A DNA stretch of 38,089 bases from Roseomonas sp. (GTDB lineage Bacteria > Pseudomonadota > Alphaproteobacteria > Acetobacterales > Acetobacteraceae). The stretch's first letter is position 1. Every line of letters begins with the position of its first letter. The notes beneath the pieces were generated by a model. The model was given only the letters and a program-made list of their open reading frames with translations. It was not told where the DNA came from and ran no database searches. Made by a program: the position numbers and the translations under genes. Shown piece after piece: positions 16,266 through 24,643 of the stretch. The stretch is taken from contig JADCFN010000047.1 of assembly GCA_020249505.1 (NCBI GenBank), forward strand, positions 1 through 38,089. Reading direction: 5' to 3'.

Positions 16266-16312
16266 GAGCATCTTCACACGTTCAGATGATTCCATCTGAA
16301 CGTGATCTGCTC
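16266..16312. repeat. nested palindrome, second half of intergenic element
   Basis: CACGTTCAGATG (16277-16288) and CATCTGAACGTG (16293-16304) form a perfect 12-base-pair stem with an ATTC loop. Outer arms GAGCA (16266-16270) and TGCTC (16308-16312) extend it after small bulges. There is no T tract, so termination is not its obvious role. A dispersed REP-like element is the best reading. Confidence 0.55.
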
Positions 16313-16321
16313 TAGGGCAAC

Positions 16322-16353
16322 AAAAATCCGGTCAGGTGCTACCACCTGACCGG
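16322..16353 (-). terminator. intrinsic terminator of the TRAP receptor gene
   Basis: CCGGTCAGGTG (16328-16338) and CACCTGACCGG (16343-16353) form a perfect 11-base-pair stem with a four-base loop. On the minus strand it is followed by ATTTTTG (16327-16321), a proper T tract. It lies 28 bases after the stop of the TRAP receptor gene. Confidence 0.85.
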
Positions 16354-16380
16354 TTCCAAAAAACCAACTACGCGGCTGGA

Positions 16381-17484
16381 TCAAATGCGATTGGCAGCCG
16401 ACATCCTGTGCATGAAGCTGTCGAAACTGCCCTCTGCCACACGGAACCACGCGACGTTATCGGGACGGAACGCCTTCAGGCTGTCCAGCATCCGCTTGAA
16501 GGGGGCATTCTGGGCGGCAACTTCATCATAATACTTCCAGCACTCATCATAACAGGCCTGCAGAACAGGTGTCGAGAAGGGCTTCAGCTGCGTACCGCCA
16601 GCAAGCAAACGTTTCATGGCCTGTGGGTTCAGCGCATCGTATTTCGGCACCATGGAGGCGGTGACGAGCCCAGCGGCGGTTTCGATCATTGATTGGTAGA
16701 TCTTGGGGATGGAATTCCAGGCCCGTTCGTTGATGAACAGCGTGCCGCAGGACGCGCCTTCCCACCAGCCGGGGTAATGATAGAAGCGCGCGACCTTGTT
16801 GAAGCCGAGCTTTTCATCATCATGCGGCCCGACCCATTCGGCGCCGTCAATCGTGCCGCGTTCCAGAGCGGGATAGATATCGCCAGCGCCAATCTGTTGC
16901 GGCACCACGCCAAGGCGGCGCAGGATATTGCCGGCAAAGCCGCCAACGCGGAATTTCAGGCCGCGCAGATCCTCAACCGTGTTGATTTCCTTACGGAACC
17001 AGCCACCCATCTGGCAGGCCGTACCGCCAAAGGTGAAGGACCGCACGCCGAGCGGGCGATAGAACTCATTGATCAATTCATGCCCGCCACCATTGCGAAG
17101 CCAGGAATAATACTGCCGCTGGTTCAGGCTGAAGGGCAGGCCCGTTTCGAAGACGAAGCAGGGGTCCTTGCCGAAGTGGTAATAGGCCGCATCTTGCCCG
17201 ATTTCGACCGTGCCATTCTGCACCGCATCGTAAACCTGCAGCGCGGGAACAATTTCACCCGCGGAGAAGATGCGCAATTGGAAGCGGCCATCCGACATTT
17301 CATTGATGGCCTTGGCGAATTGTTCAGTCCCGCCAAACAGCGTGTCGAGGGATCTCGGGAAGGCCGAGGTCATGCGCCAGCGCACTTCCGGCATGGTCTG
17401 CGCGATGGCGGGGCTCGCCAGTACAGTCGCGGCGACGGCGGTAGAGCCGAAGCCAGCTTTTTTGATGAAATTACGACGTTCCAC
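16381..17484 (-). CDS. TRAP transporter periplasmic receptor (TakP-like, DctP superfamily)
   Basis: A 367-residue receptor of the TRAP DctP superfamily, closest in appearance to TakP, which binds 2-oxo acids. ERRNFIKKAGFGS at the N-terminus is an excellent Tat motif, cleaved after Ile-Ala-Gln. The middle contains QMGGWFRKEI, LKFRVGGFAG and IDGAEWVGPHDD, all typical of this branch. The start is GTG at 17484, with GGGGAG eight bases upstream; a GTG at 17529 would place an unusual 15-residue extension before the Tat motif. It faces the dctQM operon tail to tail and is very probably its receptor, although transcribed separately. Confidence 0.92.
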   Translation of the reverse strand: MERRNFIKKAGFGSTAVAATVLASPAIAQTMPEVRWRMTSAFPRSLDTLFGGTEQFAKAINEMSDGRFQLRIFSAGEIVPALQVYDAVQNGTVEIGQDAAYYHFGKDPCFVFETGLPFSLNQRQYYSWLRNGGGHELINEFYRPLGVRSFTFGGTACQMGGWFRKEINTVEDLRGLKFRVGGFAGNILRRLGVVPQQIGAGDIYPALERGTIDGAEWVGPHDDEKLGFNKVARFYHYPGWWEGASCGTLFINERAWNSIPKIYQSMIETAAGLVTASMVPKYDALNPQAMKRLLAGGTQLKPFSTPVLQACYDECWKYYDEVAAQNAPFKRMLDSLKAFRPDNVAWFRVAEGSFDSFMHRMSAANRI

Positions 17485-17609
17485 TGCGGGAAGCTCCCCT
17501 GTTGTGTGGTTGATGTGGTCTACCAGCACCCTTATGCCGGGCCTTGGAAGTTACAATTCTAATACGCCGGGGCGCGGCAGAAAAGCCGAATCTGGCCCGG
17601 AAAACGCCC

Positions 17610-18167
17610 TCAATGATGAGATTTCACCCCGGTCGGCACGGTGGACAGCCGATCCACCAGCGCGATGCCGATGGCCGATAGGATAAAGATCGTGTGGATG
17701 ATGGTCTGCCACATGATGCCCGTTTCGGTGAAGGCGGCCTGGGGCGAACCAAGGTTCCCGGCCTCAATGAAGGTCCGCAGCAGATGGATCGAAGATATGC
17801 CGACGATCGCCATGGCCAATTTGATCTTGAGCACGCTGGCATTCACATGGCTCAGCCATTCAGGCTGATCGGGGTGGCCTGCCAGGTTGAGGCGGGAGAC
17901 AAAGGTCTCAAACCCGCCCACAATCACCATGACCAGCAGATTAGCGATCATCACCACATCAATCAGGCCGAGGACAATCAGCATGATCTGCTGTTCGGTG
18001 AAGGTCGCGGCATCCAGCACCAGATGGGTCAGTTCCTTGAGGAATTTATAGACATAGACGCATTGCGCCACGATCAGCCCAAGATAGAGCGGCAATTGCA
18101 GCCAGCGTGACCCGAATATCAGCGCGGCTAGGGGGCGAAGCGGCTTAAGCTCGTCAGAAGGGGGCAT
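17610..18167 (-). CDS. UPF0114 (YqhA-family) membrane protein
   Basis: A 185-residue integral membrane protein of the YqhA/UPF0114 family, function unknown. Three to four hydrophobic segments are visible, near residues 22-42, 62-85, 115-133 and 150-172. The family landmarks LGLIDVVMIANLLVMVIVGGFETFVS and LKIKLAMAIVGISSIHLL are present. The length is slightly above the E. coli protein (about 164). GAGGA precedes the ATG at 18167. It is divergent from an MFS transporter gene across a spacer with repeated TGTCAG motifs. No role can be stated with confidence. Confidence 0.88.
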   Translation of the reverse strand: MPPSDELKPLRPLAALIFGSRWLQLPLYLGLIVAQCVYVYKFLKELTHLVLDAATFTEQQIMLIVLGLIDVVMIANLLVMVIVGGFETFVSRLNLAGHPDQPEWLSHVNASVLKIKLAMAIVGISSIHLLRTFIEAGNLGSPQAAFTETGIMWQTIIHTIFILSAIGIALVDRLSTVPTGVKSHH

Positions 18168-18183
18168 GGGGGTCCTCGGCTAG

Positions 18184-18228
18184 ATGTCAGGTTAACGCTG
18201 ACATAGAGCGGCCTTGCAAGAATGTCAG
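18184..18228. promoter_or_regulatory. candidate operator: repeated ATGTCAG motifs
   Basis: ATGTCAG (18184-18190) and its exact reverse complement CTGACAT (18198-18204) form a seven-base inverted repeat with a seven-base centre. A third copy, ATGTCAG, lies at 18222-18228. The array fills the spacer between the divergent UPF0114 and MFS genes, the usual place for a shared repressor site. No regulator gene is adjacent, so the protein that binds it is unknown. Confidence 0.45.
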
Positions 18229-18274
18229 CAGGGCGCCCCTGGTCCGGATGCTGTGAAGCTGGCTAAATGCAGTG

Positions 18275-19477
18275 ATGAATCACTGGCTCTTTGCCCTTGG
18301 CGCCACCATGCTGATGCAAATGGTCGCCTCCTTCATGGGCCAAAGCCTGCCGGTGATCGCGCCGCTGATCATGGCGAGCACGGGGTTGGCGCCGGAGCGG
18401 GTCGGCAATCTTTCTTCCCTGACGGCGCTTGCGACCGTGCTTTATCTGCTGATTGGCGGTGTGTTCCTGGCGCGCATGGGGCCGGTGCGCATGCTGCAAT
18501 TGGGCACTGCCGTGGCGGTGACCGCGCTGCTGGTGGCAAGCCTGGGCCAAGCCTGGGCGATATTCCTGGCCGCCTTCATGCTGGGCCTCGGCTATGGGCC
18601 AACACCGCCCGCCGGCAGCCGCATGCTGGCGGCAACCGCGCCGCCTGCGCATCGGTCACTGATTTTTTCCATCAAACAGGCGGGCGCGCCCGCCGGCGGC
18701 GCTTTGGCCGGGCTGATCGCAGCGCCCGTGGCACTCGCCTATGGCTGGCCTGCTGCACTGATGCTGGCCTTTGGCGTCGGCGTGCTGGCCATTCTGGTGA
18801 TCCAGCCGCTGCGCCCTGCCTTTGATGCGGAGCGCAATCGCGCGCAACGGTTACGCCTACATGACATTTTTTCAGCGCGCGCCATCAGCGCCCCATTGGC
18901 GACCTTCAAACAGAACCCAGTGCTGAGGCGCGTCACGGCGTTATCGGTTTCCTTCGCCATTTGTCAGGGCTGCCTGTTTTCCTTCACCGTCACCTGGCTT
19001 GTCGAAAAGCGTAATTTCGATCTGGTGCTGGCGGGCAGCGTATTTGCCGCCATGCAATTCGCCGGGGTGGTGGCGCGCATTTTATTGGGCTGGGTGGCGG
19101 ACCGCACCGGCAATGCTTTGGCCAATCTGGTGGCGCAGGGCTTTGCTGCGGGCTGCGCCATCCTTGCCTTGGCGCTGTTGCCAGCGGATGCCGGTTTCTG
19201 GCCACTCGCGCTGATATGCGTGCTGACTGGATTTTTTGGCGCTTCCTGGAATGGCATTTCGCTGGCGGAAGTCGCGCGGCTTGCGCCCCCCGGCAAGGTT
19301 GCGGATGCAACCGCGGGTTCGACGATTTTCATCTTTCTCGGCTATGTCGCGGGGCCTTCGATTTTCGCGACCCTAGTCAGCCTGACTGGAAGCTGGGCCT
19401 TGCCGCAAATTCTGACGGCAGCACAGCTTTTGCTGGTCTCGGCACTGATTGGGCTAACGCTCAGGAAGCCCAGTTAG
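18275..19477 (+). CDS. major facilitator superfamily transporter
   Basis: A 400-residue MFS carrier with about 12 hydrophobic segments in two halves separated by a charged loop near residues 185-205. The sequence PTPPAGSRMLAATAPPAHRS after the fourth helix, and IKQAGAPAGGALAG in helix five, resemble the CynX/NarK-like or oxalate-formate-like MFS branches that move small anions. The substrate is not assigned. ATG 18275 is used; GTG 18272 directly before it is possible, and no strong ribosome-binding site is seen. The 3' end overlaps the end of the convergent crotonase gene by 17 bases. Confidence 0.88.
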   Translation: MNHWLFALGATMLMQMVASFMGQSLPVIAPLIMASTGLAPERVGNLSSLTALATVLYLLIGGVFLARMGPVRMLQLGTAVAVTALLVASLGQAWAIFLAAFMLGLGYGPTPPAGSRMLAATAPPAHRSLIFSIKQAGAPAGGALAGLIAAPVALAYGWPAALMLAFGVGVLAILVIQPLRPAFDAERNRAQRLRLHDIFSARAISAPLATFKQNPVLRRVTALSVSFAICQGCLFSFTVTWLVEKRNFDLVLAGSVFAAMQFAGVVARILLGWVADRTGNALANLVAQGFAAGCAILALALLPADAGFWPLALICVLTGFFGASWNGISLAEVARLAPPGKVADATAGSTIFIFLGYVAGPSIFATLVSLTGSWALPQILTAAQLLLVSALIGLTLRKPS

Positions 19478-20258
19478 GGGGGCGCTTCTCCTTGAAAGCA
19501 GCAATGCCTTCGCGCGCTTCATCGCCGGAGGCACAACGCGCAAAGGCCAGCGCCCCGGCTTCCGCATAGCCATCGGGCGAAAGCGGGCCGAGGGCTGCGA
19601 TCAGCTTCTTGGTTTCCGCCAAGGCGCGCGGTGCGCCCTGCCGGCAATCTGCAATCACCGAAGCGACGGCCGCTTCCAAAGCAGCCGCGTCAGCAACCAC
19701 CTGATGCACCAGGCCAATGCGCGCCGCTTCAGCGGCATCAATGACATTGCCTTGCAGTACCATGCGCGCGGCATTGCTGCGGCCCATGCGGCGTACCATC
19801 CAGGGCAGGATTTGCGCCGGCACCAGGCCGCGCTTGGCCTCCGGCGCGGCAAAACGCGCATCGGCTGTGGCAATCGCGATATCAGCCGCGCAGACCCAAC
19901 CAAGCCCGCCCGCATGCGCCGAGCCCTGCACGGCGGCAATCACCACCTGCGGCAGGTTGCAAAGCCGTACAAAACGCTGCCCCGTGGCGCGGTTGCGTTC
20001 CTGCGCGGCGGCCAGACGTTCCGCCTCGGTCCCTTGAGAGCCGACCTCGGTCAGATCAAGCCCTGCGCAAAAATGCCCGCCAGCGCCTGAGAAGATGATG
20101 ATGCGCGCAGTGGTATCCTTCTCCAAAGCATCCAGCGCGGCATCCAAAGCAACACCCATCGCGGCCGACATGGCATTGCGCCGATGCGGCCGATTGAGTG
20201 TCAGGCGCACCACCGGCCCTTCCCGAGTCAGAAGAACGGGGTTTTCAGTTTCAGACAT
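19461..20258 (-). CDS. enoyl-CoA hydratase/isomerase (crotonase) family protein
   Basis: A 265-residue crotonase-superfamily enzyme acting on acyl-CoA thioesters. The oxyanion-hole segments are FCAGLDL (63-69) and SAHAGGLG (113-120), and E140 in APEAKRG corresponds to one catalytic glutamate of enoyl-CoA hydratase. The other glutamate, found in the GGGCEL context in true hydratases, is replaced (GGLGWV), so the reaction may be isomerisation, hydrolysis or another crotonase chemistry. It is the last gene of the minus-strand cluster beginning at 27358, 18 bases after the dehydrogenase gene. Assignment to the superfamily is firm; the reaction is not. Confidence 0.9.
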   Translation of the reverse strand: MSETENPVLLTREGPVVRLTLNRPHRRNAMSAAMGVALDAALDALEKDTTARIIIFSGAGGHFCAGLDLTEVGSQGTEAERLAAAQERNRATGQRFVRLCNLPQVVIAAVQGSAHAGGLGWVCAADIAIATADARFAAPEAKRGLVPAQILPWMVRRMGRSNAARMVLQGNVIDAAEAARIGLVHQVVADAAALEAAVASVIADCRQGAPRALAETKKLIAALGPLSPDGYAEAGALAFARCASGDEAREGIAAFKEKRPPNWAS

Positions 20259-20276
20259 GTGATGCGCCTCTGGCTA

Positions 20277-21320
20277 TTACGAATTCGGCCCGCGTTCCAT
20301 GGAATAGGGCTGCCAACGCTTCAGCTTGGAATCAGTCAGCACGGTCGGGTTCACGCAGGAAAGCGGCCAACGGCCCGAAAGCACCAGCGCGACATTCTGC
20401 CCCACACGGCGCTTGCGCGCCGGATCAAACCGCGCGGAGGCGGAGGCATTATGCGGCGACAGGATCACATTCTGCATCTTGTGCAGCGGATTATCCGCTT
20501 TGGTCGGTTCGACTTCGAACACATCAATGCCGGCACCGGCGATCCAGCCCTTTTGCAGCGCTTTGATCAAGCCCGCTTCTTCCACCGTGGGGCCGCGGCC
20601 CGTCGTGATGAAAAGCGCATTCTTCTTCATCTGCTTGAAGTGCTTTTCCTTGAAGAAGCCGCGCGTTTCGGGGGTGTCCGGCAAATGCATGGAAACGAAA
20701 TCAGAGGTCGAGAGCAAATCGGAAAGGCTGGCCGGTTCCACGCCAAGGGCGGACATGGTCAGTTCTTCCACGAAGGGGTCAAACGCCTTCATATGCAGGC
20801 CGAAGGCGCGGGCGCGATGCGCGGTGGCGCGCGCCACACGACCAAAGCCGATGAAGCCAAGCGTCTGGCCCATGAGGCGCGGGATTTGCAGCAATTGCGG
20901 GCGGCCTTCACCCCAACGGCCTTCGCGCACCATGCGGTCCTGTTCAATGCAGCGTCGATGCGTGGCCAGCAACAGCATCATGGCGTGATCAGCGACTTCT
21001 TCGATGAAGGTATCAGGGCAATTCGTGACCGGAATGCCCTGCGCGGTCGCTGCCGCCACATCCACATAATCAACGCCAACAGACCCAAGCGCGATGATGC
21101 GGCACTTCTTCAGCGCCTTGATCATCTTGGCCGTGAATTGCATGCCCTTCGCGTAAACCGCATCGGCCTGCCCTGCCTTGGCGATGAAATCCTTTTCGGT
21201 CGGCTGGCATTCGATGATCTCGACGCCCATGCCATCCAGCGCTTCAAGCTCATAATCATAGCCGCCGCCAGTGGTGGTGAAGGACGCCGCCGCGGGCGTC
21301 AGGATGGTGAATTTAGCCAT
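20277..21320 (-). CDS. D-isomer-specific 2-hydroxyacid dehydrogenase
   Basis: A 347-residue NAD-dependent dehydrogenase that interconverts 2-hydroxy and 2-oxo acids. The Rossmann motif GFGRVA is at 158-163; the catalytic residues are R242 (TTGRGPTVEE), E271 (DVFEVEP) and H290 (SPHNASAS). TTGRG in place of the more common NTARG and the long C-terminal tail set it slightly apart from glyoxylate or phosphoglycerate dehydrogenases. It follows the ABC permease gene by 19 bases in the cluster. The natural guess is that it oxidises or reduces the compound imported by the transporter. AAGGA lies upstream of the ATG. Confidence 0.93.
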   Translation of the reverse strand: MAKFTILTPAAASFTTTGGGYDYELEALDGMGVEIIECQPTEKDFIAKAGQADAVYAKGMQFTAKMIKALKKCRIIALGSVGVDYVDVAAATAQGIPVTNCPDTFIEEVADHAMMLLLATHRRCIEQDRMVREGRWGEGRPQLLQIPRLMGQTLGFIGFGRVARATAHRARAFGLHMKAFDPFVEELTMSALGVEPASLSDLLSTSDFVSMHLPDTPETRGFFKEKHFKQMKKNALFITTGRGPTVEEAGLIKALQKGWIAGAGIDVFEVEPTKADNPLHKMQNVILSPHNASASARFDPARKRRVGQNVALVLSGRWPLSCVNPTVLTDSKLKRWQPYSMERGPNS

Positions 21321-21339
21321 GTCATCGGTCCTTTTCAGA

Positions 21340-22242
21340 TCATTCCTTGACCGCGCCGGTCAGGGAGGAAACGTAGTAATCCACAAAGAAGGAATAGAAG
21401 ATCGCAACCGGGAGCGAGCCCAGCAAGGCGCCCGCCATGAGCGCGCCCCATTGATAGACATCGCCGGTGACCAATTCGGTCAGGATCGCTACAGGGACGG
21501 TCTTGTTCTCGCTCGATTGAATAAAGGCGAGCGCATAGATGAATTCATTCCAGGAGAGCGTGAAGGAAAAGATGCCCGCGCTGATAAGGCCCGGCACCGC
21601 CAAGGGCAGCGTGATCTCCCGCAGGATTTGCAGCCGTGTTGCGCCATCAATCAGCGCGCATTCTTCAAGCTCATAGGGAATGGATTTGAAATAGCCAATC
21701 AGCAGCCAGGTGCAGAAGGGCACAAGGAAGGTCGGATAAACCAGGATCAGCGCGAAGGGCGTATCAAACAGCCCAAGCTGAAACACCATGGTCGCGAGCG
21801 GGATGAACAGGATGGAAGGCGGTACCAGATAGGCGAGGTAGATCCCAAGCCCGACATATTGGCTGCCCTTGAACCGCAAACGTTGGATCGCATAGGCCGC
21901 AAGTGTGGAGCTGACGAGGGAGAGAATAGTCGCGCCGATCGCCACCATCATCGTTGTCATCAGCCACCTTGGGTAGGCCGTATTGAACAGCAGCAACCTG
22001 ATGTGATCCAAGGTGGGGGAGGTGATCCAGAATGGATTATGCGTCTTGTAGTCGTAGAGCTCCGCATTCGGTTTGAAGGATGTGATGGTCATCCAATAGA
22101 AGGGAAACAACAGGATGATCAGAAAGCAGGCGAGCGGCAGATAGATGGTCACCATCCGCCGTGCCTTGCTGTCCCAGGCCATGGCCTCTTGCGGGGCTGC
22201 GGCGCTGGATTGGGTTTCGGGTGCTTCGGCTGTCGCGCTCAT
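21340..22242 (-). CDS. carbohydrate-type ABC transporter permease (MalG/UgpE family)
   Basis: A 300-residue inner membrane permease with six membrane segments. The EAA loop that contacts the ATPase runs over about 193-218 (EECALIDGATR, then a PLAVPG end). A cytoplasmic N-terminal extension of about 30 residues rich in Ala, Glu and Gln precedes the first helix. It pairs with the MalF-type permease encoded 18 bases upstream. Together with the receptor and ATPase in the same cluster it makes a complete importer of the CUT1 (sugar/glycerol phosphate) class. The ligand is unknown; the linked enzymes suggest a hydroxy or oxo acid or a polyol (inference). Confidence 0.93.
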   Translation of the reverse strand: MSATAEAPETQSSAAAPQEAMAWDSKARRMVTIYLPLACFLIILLFPFYWMTITSFKPNAELYDYKTHNPFWITSPTLDHIRLLLFNTAYPRWLMTTMMVAIGATILSLVSSTLAAYAIQRLRFKGSQYVGLGIYLAYLVPPSILFIPLATMVFQLGLFDTPFALILVYPTFLVPFCTWLLIGYFKSIPYELEECALIDGATRLQILREITLPLAVPGLISAGIFSFTLSWNEFIYALAFIQSSENKTVPVAILTELVTGDVYQWGALMAGALLGSLPVAIFYSFFVDYYVSSLTGAVKE

Positions 22243-22260
22243 TTTTTGTTGTTCCCGGCG

Positions 22261-23211
22261 TCAGTCATTGGATTCGCCCTGCTGCCACTTGCGCCGCGCC
22301 AGGGCGAAATAGCTGAACAGGGTCGCGAAAACGAGGAAGGGGATCATGGAAACCGCAATCGCCGCACCTTCCCCCAATTGCCCCGCGGGAATGCCGCGCT
22401 GGAAGGCGAGTGTCGCCAGCAAATGGGTGGAATTCACCGGCCCGCCGCGTGTGATGGCATAGACAAGCTGGAAATCCGTGAAGGTGAAGATGATGCTGAA
22501 AGTCATCACAATCGCGAGGATCGGTAGCAGCATCGGGAAGGTGATATAACGGAAGCGCTGCCAGGCGGTGGAGCCATCCAAAAGTGCGGCCTCATAAAGC
22601 GATGGCGAAATCGTCTGCAAGCCAGCGAGCAGCGAAATCGCGACAAAGGGAATGCCGCGCCAGATATTGGCGGCAATCAGGGACCAGCGCGCGGGCCAGG
22701 CGGTATTGATGAAATCCACATTGGTATCGCGCAGACCAAGTTCGATCAGCATCCAGGAAATGACAGAAAATTGCGGATTATAGATCCACCAAAAGGCCAC
22801 TGCCGTCAGCACGGTCGGCACAATCCAGGGCAGCAGAATGATGGCACGCAGCAGCGATTTGAACGGCAAATGATTATTCAGCAGCAACGCCAACCAAAGG
22901 CCGAGCGCGAATTTCCCGATAGTGGCAATACCCGTATAGAAAACACTAAAGAACACCGCATTCCAAAAAATGGGGTCTTCCATCATGAATTCGAAATTCT
23001 CAAGCCCCACCCAGCGCCCGCTGCGCCCGATGGTGGTATCGGTAAAAGCCAGCCAAATGCCGAGCCCCAGCGGATAAGTCAGAAATACCGCGAGCAGCCC
23101 CATAGCGGGCAGCAGGCAGATGATGATCAGGAAGGGCTTCCAATCGAGCAGCCTGGTGAGCCAGTTCTGTTCGATCTTCGGCCTGACCCATCCGGTGGTA
23201 TTGCTTGACAT
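22261..23211 (-). CDS. carbohydrate-type ABC transporter permease (MalF/UgpA family)
   Basis: A 316-residue permease with six membrane segments and an EAA loop at about 206-231 (LYEAALLDGSTAW). It forms the membrane channel with the MalG-type subunit. ATG 23211 is chosen because GGAG lies eight bases upstream and the first helix follows at a normal distance; the frame remains open to 23382, but that stretch overlaps the end of the receptor gene and has no family similarity. A strong hairpin precedes the gene in the spacer after the receptor gene, which could lower its expression relative to the receptor. Confidence 0.92.
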   Translation of the reverse strand: MSSNTTGWVRPKIEQNWLTRLLDWKPFLIIICLLPAMGLLAVFLTYPLGLGIWLAFTDTTIGRSGRWVGLENFEFMMEDPIFWNAVFFSVFYTGIATIGKFALGLWLALLLNNHLPFKSLLRAIILLPWIVPTVLTAVAFWWIYNPQFSVISWMLIELGLRDTNVDFINTAWPARWSLIAANIWRGIPFVAISLLAGLQTISPSLYEAALLDGSTAWQRFRYITFPMLLPILAIVMTFSIIFTFTDFQLVYAITRGGPVNSTHLLATLAFQRGIPAGQLGEGAAIAVSMIPFLVFATLFSYFALARRKWQQGESND

Positions 23212-23230
23212 CAGCAGGGCTCCGGCAAGG

Positions 23231-23257
23231 GGGCGGCCTTTACGTTGAAGGCCGCCC
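23231..23257 (-). terminator. intercistronic hairpin between receptor and permease genes
   Basis: GGGCGGCCTT (23231-23240) and AAGGCCGCCC (23248-23257) form a perfect ten-base-pair stem with a seven-base loop, in the 55-base gap between the receptor gene and the permease gene. No T tract follows on the minus strand. Such hairpins commonly stabilise the upstream message or cause partial termination, giving excess receptor over permease. Confidence 0.6.
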
Positions 23258-23266
23258 TTGTTTGGT

Positions 23267-24610
23267 TCACGCGCGACGGAAAATGCGGCGTGACCGCCGA
23301 TCGGCCTCACGCATCGCCGCTTCAGGCGTTGCCTGGCCGGCTGCGACGGATGCGAACATCTGCACCAGCACATATTCAGCATTGGCCTGGCCAGAGGCTT
23401 CAGAGATCGGCCCCTTATAGCCGTTCCAGAACTGATTGTTCATGGCATCGCGGAAGATCGTGACCTTCGGATCGCTGGTCCAAACGGCAGAAGCGCGATA
23501 GGCATTCAGCGGATGCGCCCAATAGCCAAGATTGGCATTGAGCCAGGGTTCGTATTGTTCCGTTTCCATCATGAAGGTCAGGAAGGCCTTGGCCGCATTG
23601 GGGAAGCGGCTATGGCGGAACACCATGGCGTTCAGCGTCAGTGGTGCATTGGGCCAGCTATTCGCCTGACCCAGCGGCATGACGCTGTGTTCCGAATCAT
23701 CGGCAATCGCGCGCGTCGCGGGGTCATTCTTCAGCGCGAAGTAAAGCGACACGCCATTCTGCGTCAGCCAGCAGGTATTCGCCGCATAGGCTTGGTTGTT
23801 GCTGATATCGCCCCAGGCAATCGTGCCGCCATCCACAAAAGTCGGGTAGAGTTCCCTGAGGTAGTTCAGCGCCGCCAGAGTCTGCGGGCTGCTCACCGAA
23901 ACCGCGCCACTTTCATCAATGATGGAAGCGCCATGGCTCCACATCAGCCAATTGGCAAAGCCATTGCCATCACCCATCGCATTACCAAGCGCGAAGCCGG
24001 CCGGCTTATTGATGCGGCGCAGACGCCGGCAGAGTTCAAGCACGCCCGGCAGGTCATTCGGTGGCGCCTGGAAGCCAACCTCGTTCACGGCTGATTTGCG
24101 CCAGATCAGCGGGCCGGAAGTGCCGCCCATGGGCAGGCCGATCCAGTTATTCGTGCCGTGACGCTTGCCGAGCTTTTCGCCGCCAAACATCCAGCCGCCA
24201 TATTTCCGGCCGAGATATTCAGCGATATCCGAAACCTCAACCAGCTTGTCCACGTAGATATGCGGCGCATCGCCAAAGCCGATGATGCAATCCGGCCCCG
24301 CGCCGGTATTGGCGGTGACGGCGGTTTGCTGGTTGATGTCTTCCCAGCCCACGAAATCCACGCGAACCTGGACGCCGGTTTGCTGGGTGAAGCGTGCGGC
24401 ATTGGCGCGGAACACTTCCTCATCTGGTGCTACGAAGCGCACCGGGCGCAGGATGCGCAGCGTGGCGCCGTTTTCGATCGGCAGCCGTGGCGCGGCAACG
24501 CTGGCATCGCCGCGCACCAGATTTTGCGCCATGGCGCCGCCGCCTGCGGCCAGTGCCGCCATGCCGACACCGGCACCGAGGATACTGCGTCTTGTGATGA
24601 TATTGGCCAT
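23267..24610 (-). CDS. ABC transporter extracellular solute-binding protein, family 1
   Basis: A 447-residue periplasmic receptor of the sugar-type (MalE/UgpB) cluster. TRRSILGAGVG at residues 6-16 is a good Tat motif, with cleavage near Ala-Met-Ala-Gln. The mature part contains GPDCIIGFGDAPHIY and NNWIGLPMGGTSGPLIWRK, regions that line the hinge and the binding cleft in this family. It is flanked by the ATPase gene upstream and two permease genes downstream on the same strand. AGGGAG precedes the ATG at 24610. The ligand cannot be deduced from the sequence. Confidence 0.92.
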   Translation of the reverse strand: MANIITRRSILGAGVGMAALAAGGGAMAQNLVRGDASVAAPRLPIENGATLRILRPVRFVAPDEEVFRANAARFTQQTGVQVRVDFVGWEDINQQTAVTANTGAGPDCIIGFGDAPHIYVDKLVEVSDIAEYLGRKYGGWMFGGEKLGKRHGTNNWIGLPMGGTSGPLIWRKSAVNEVGFQAPPNDLPGVLELCRRLRRINKPAGFALGNAMGDGNGFANWLMWSHGASIIDESGAVSVSSPQTLAALNYLRELYPTFVDGGTIAWGDISNNQAYAANTCWLTQNGVSLYFALKNDPATRAIADDSEHSVMPLGQANSWPNAPLTLNAMVFRHSRFPNAAKAFLTFMMETEQYEPWLNANLGYWAHPLNAYRASAVWTSDPKVTIFRDAMNNQFWNGYKGPISEASGQANAEYVLVQMFASVAAGQATPEAAMREADRRSRRIFRRA

Positions 24611-24643
24611 TTTTTCACTCCCTGATGTTTGGTTGGACCGAAA

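Noticed and set aside
20184-22527. two long plus-strand frames opposite the dehydrogenase and permease genes
   Set aside because: Composition is Arg/His/Gly-rich with no domain. The minus-strand genes carry complete catalytic and membrane motifs.
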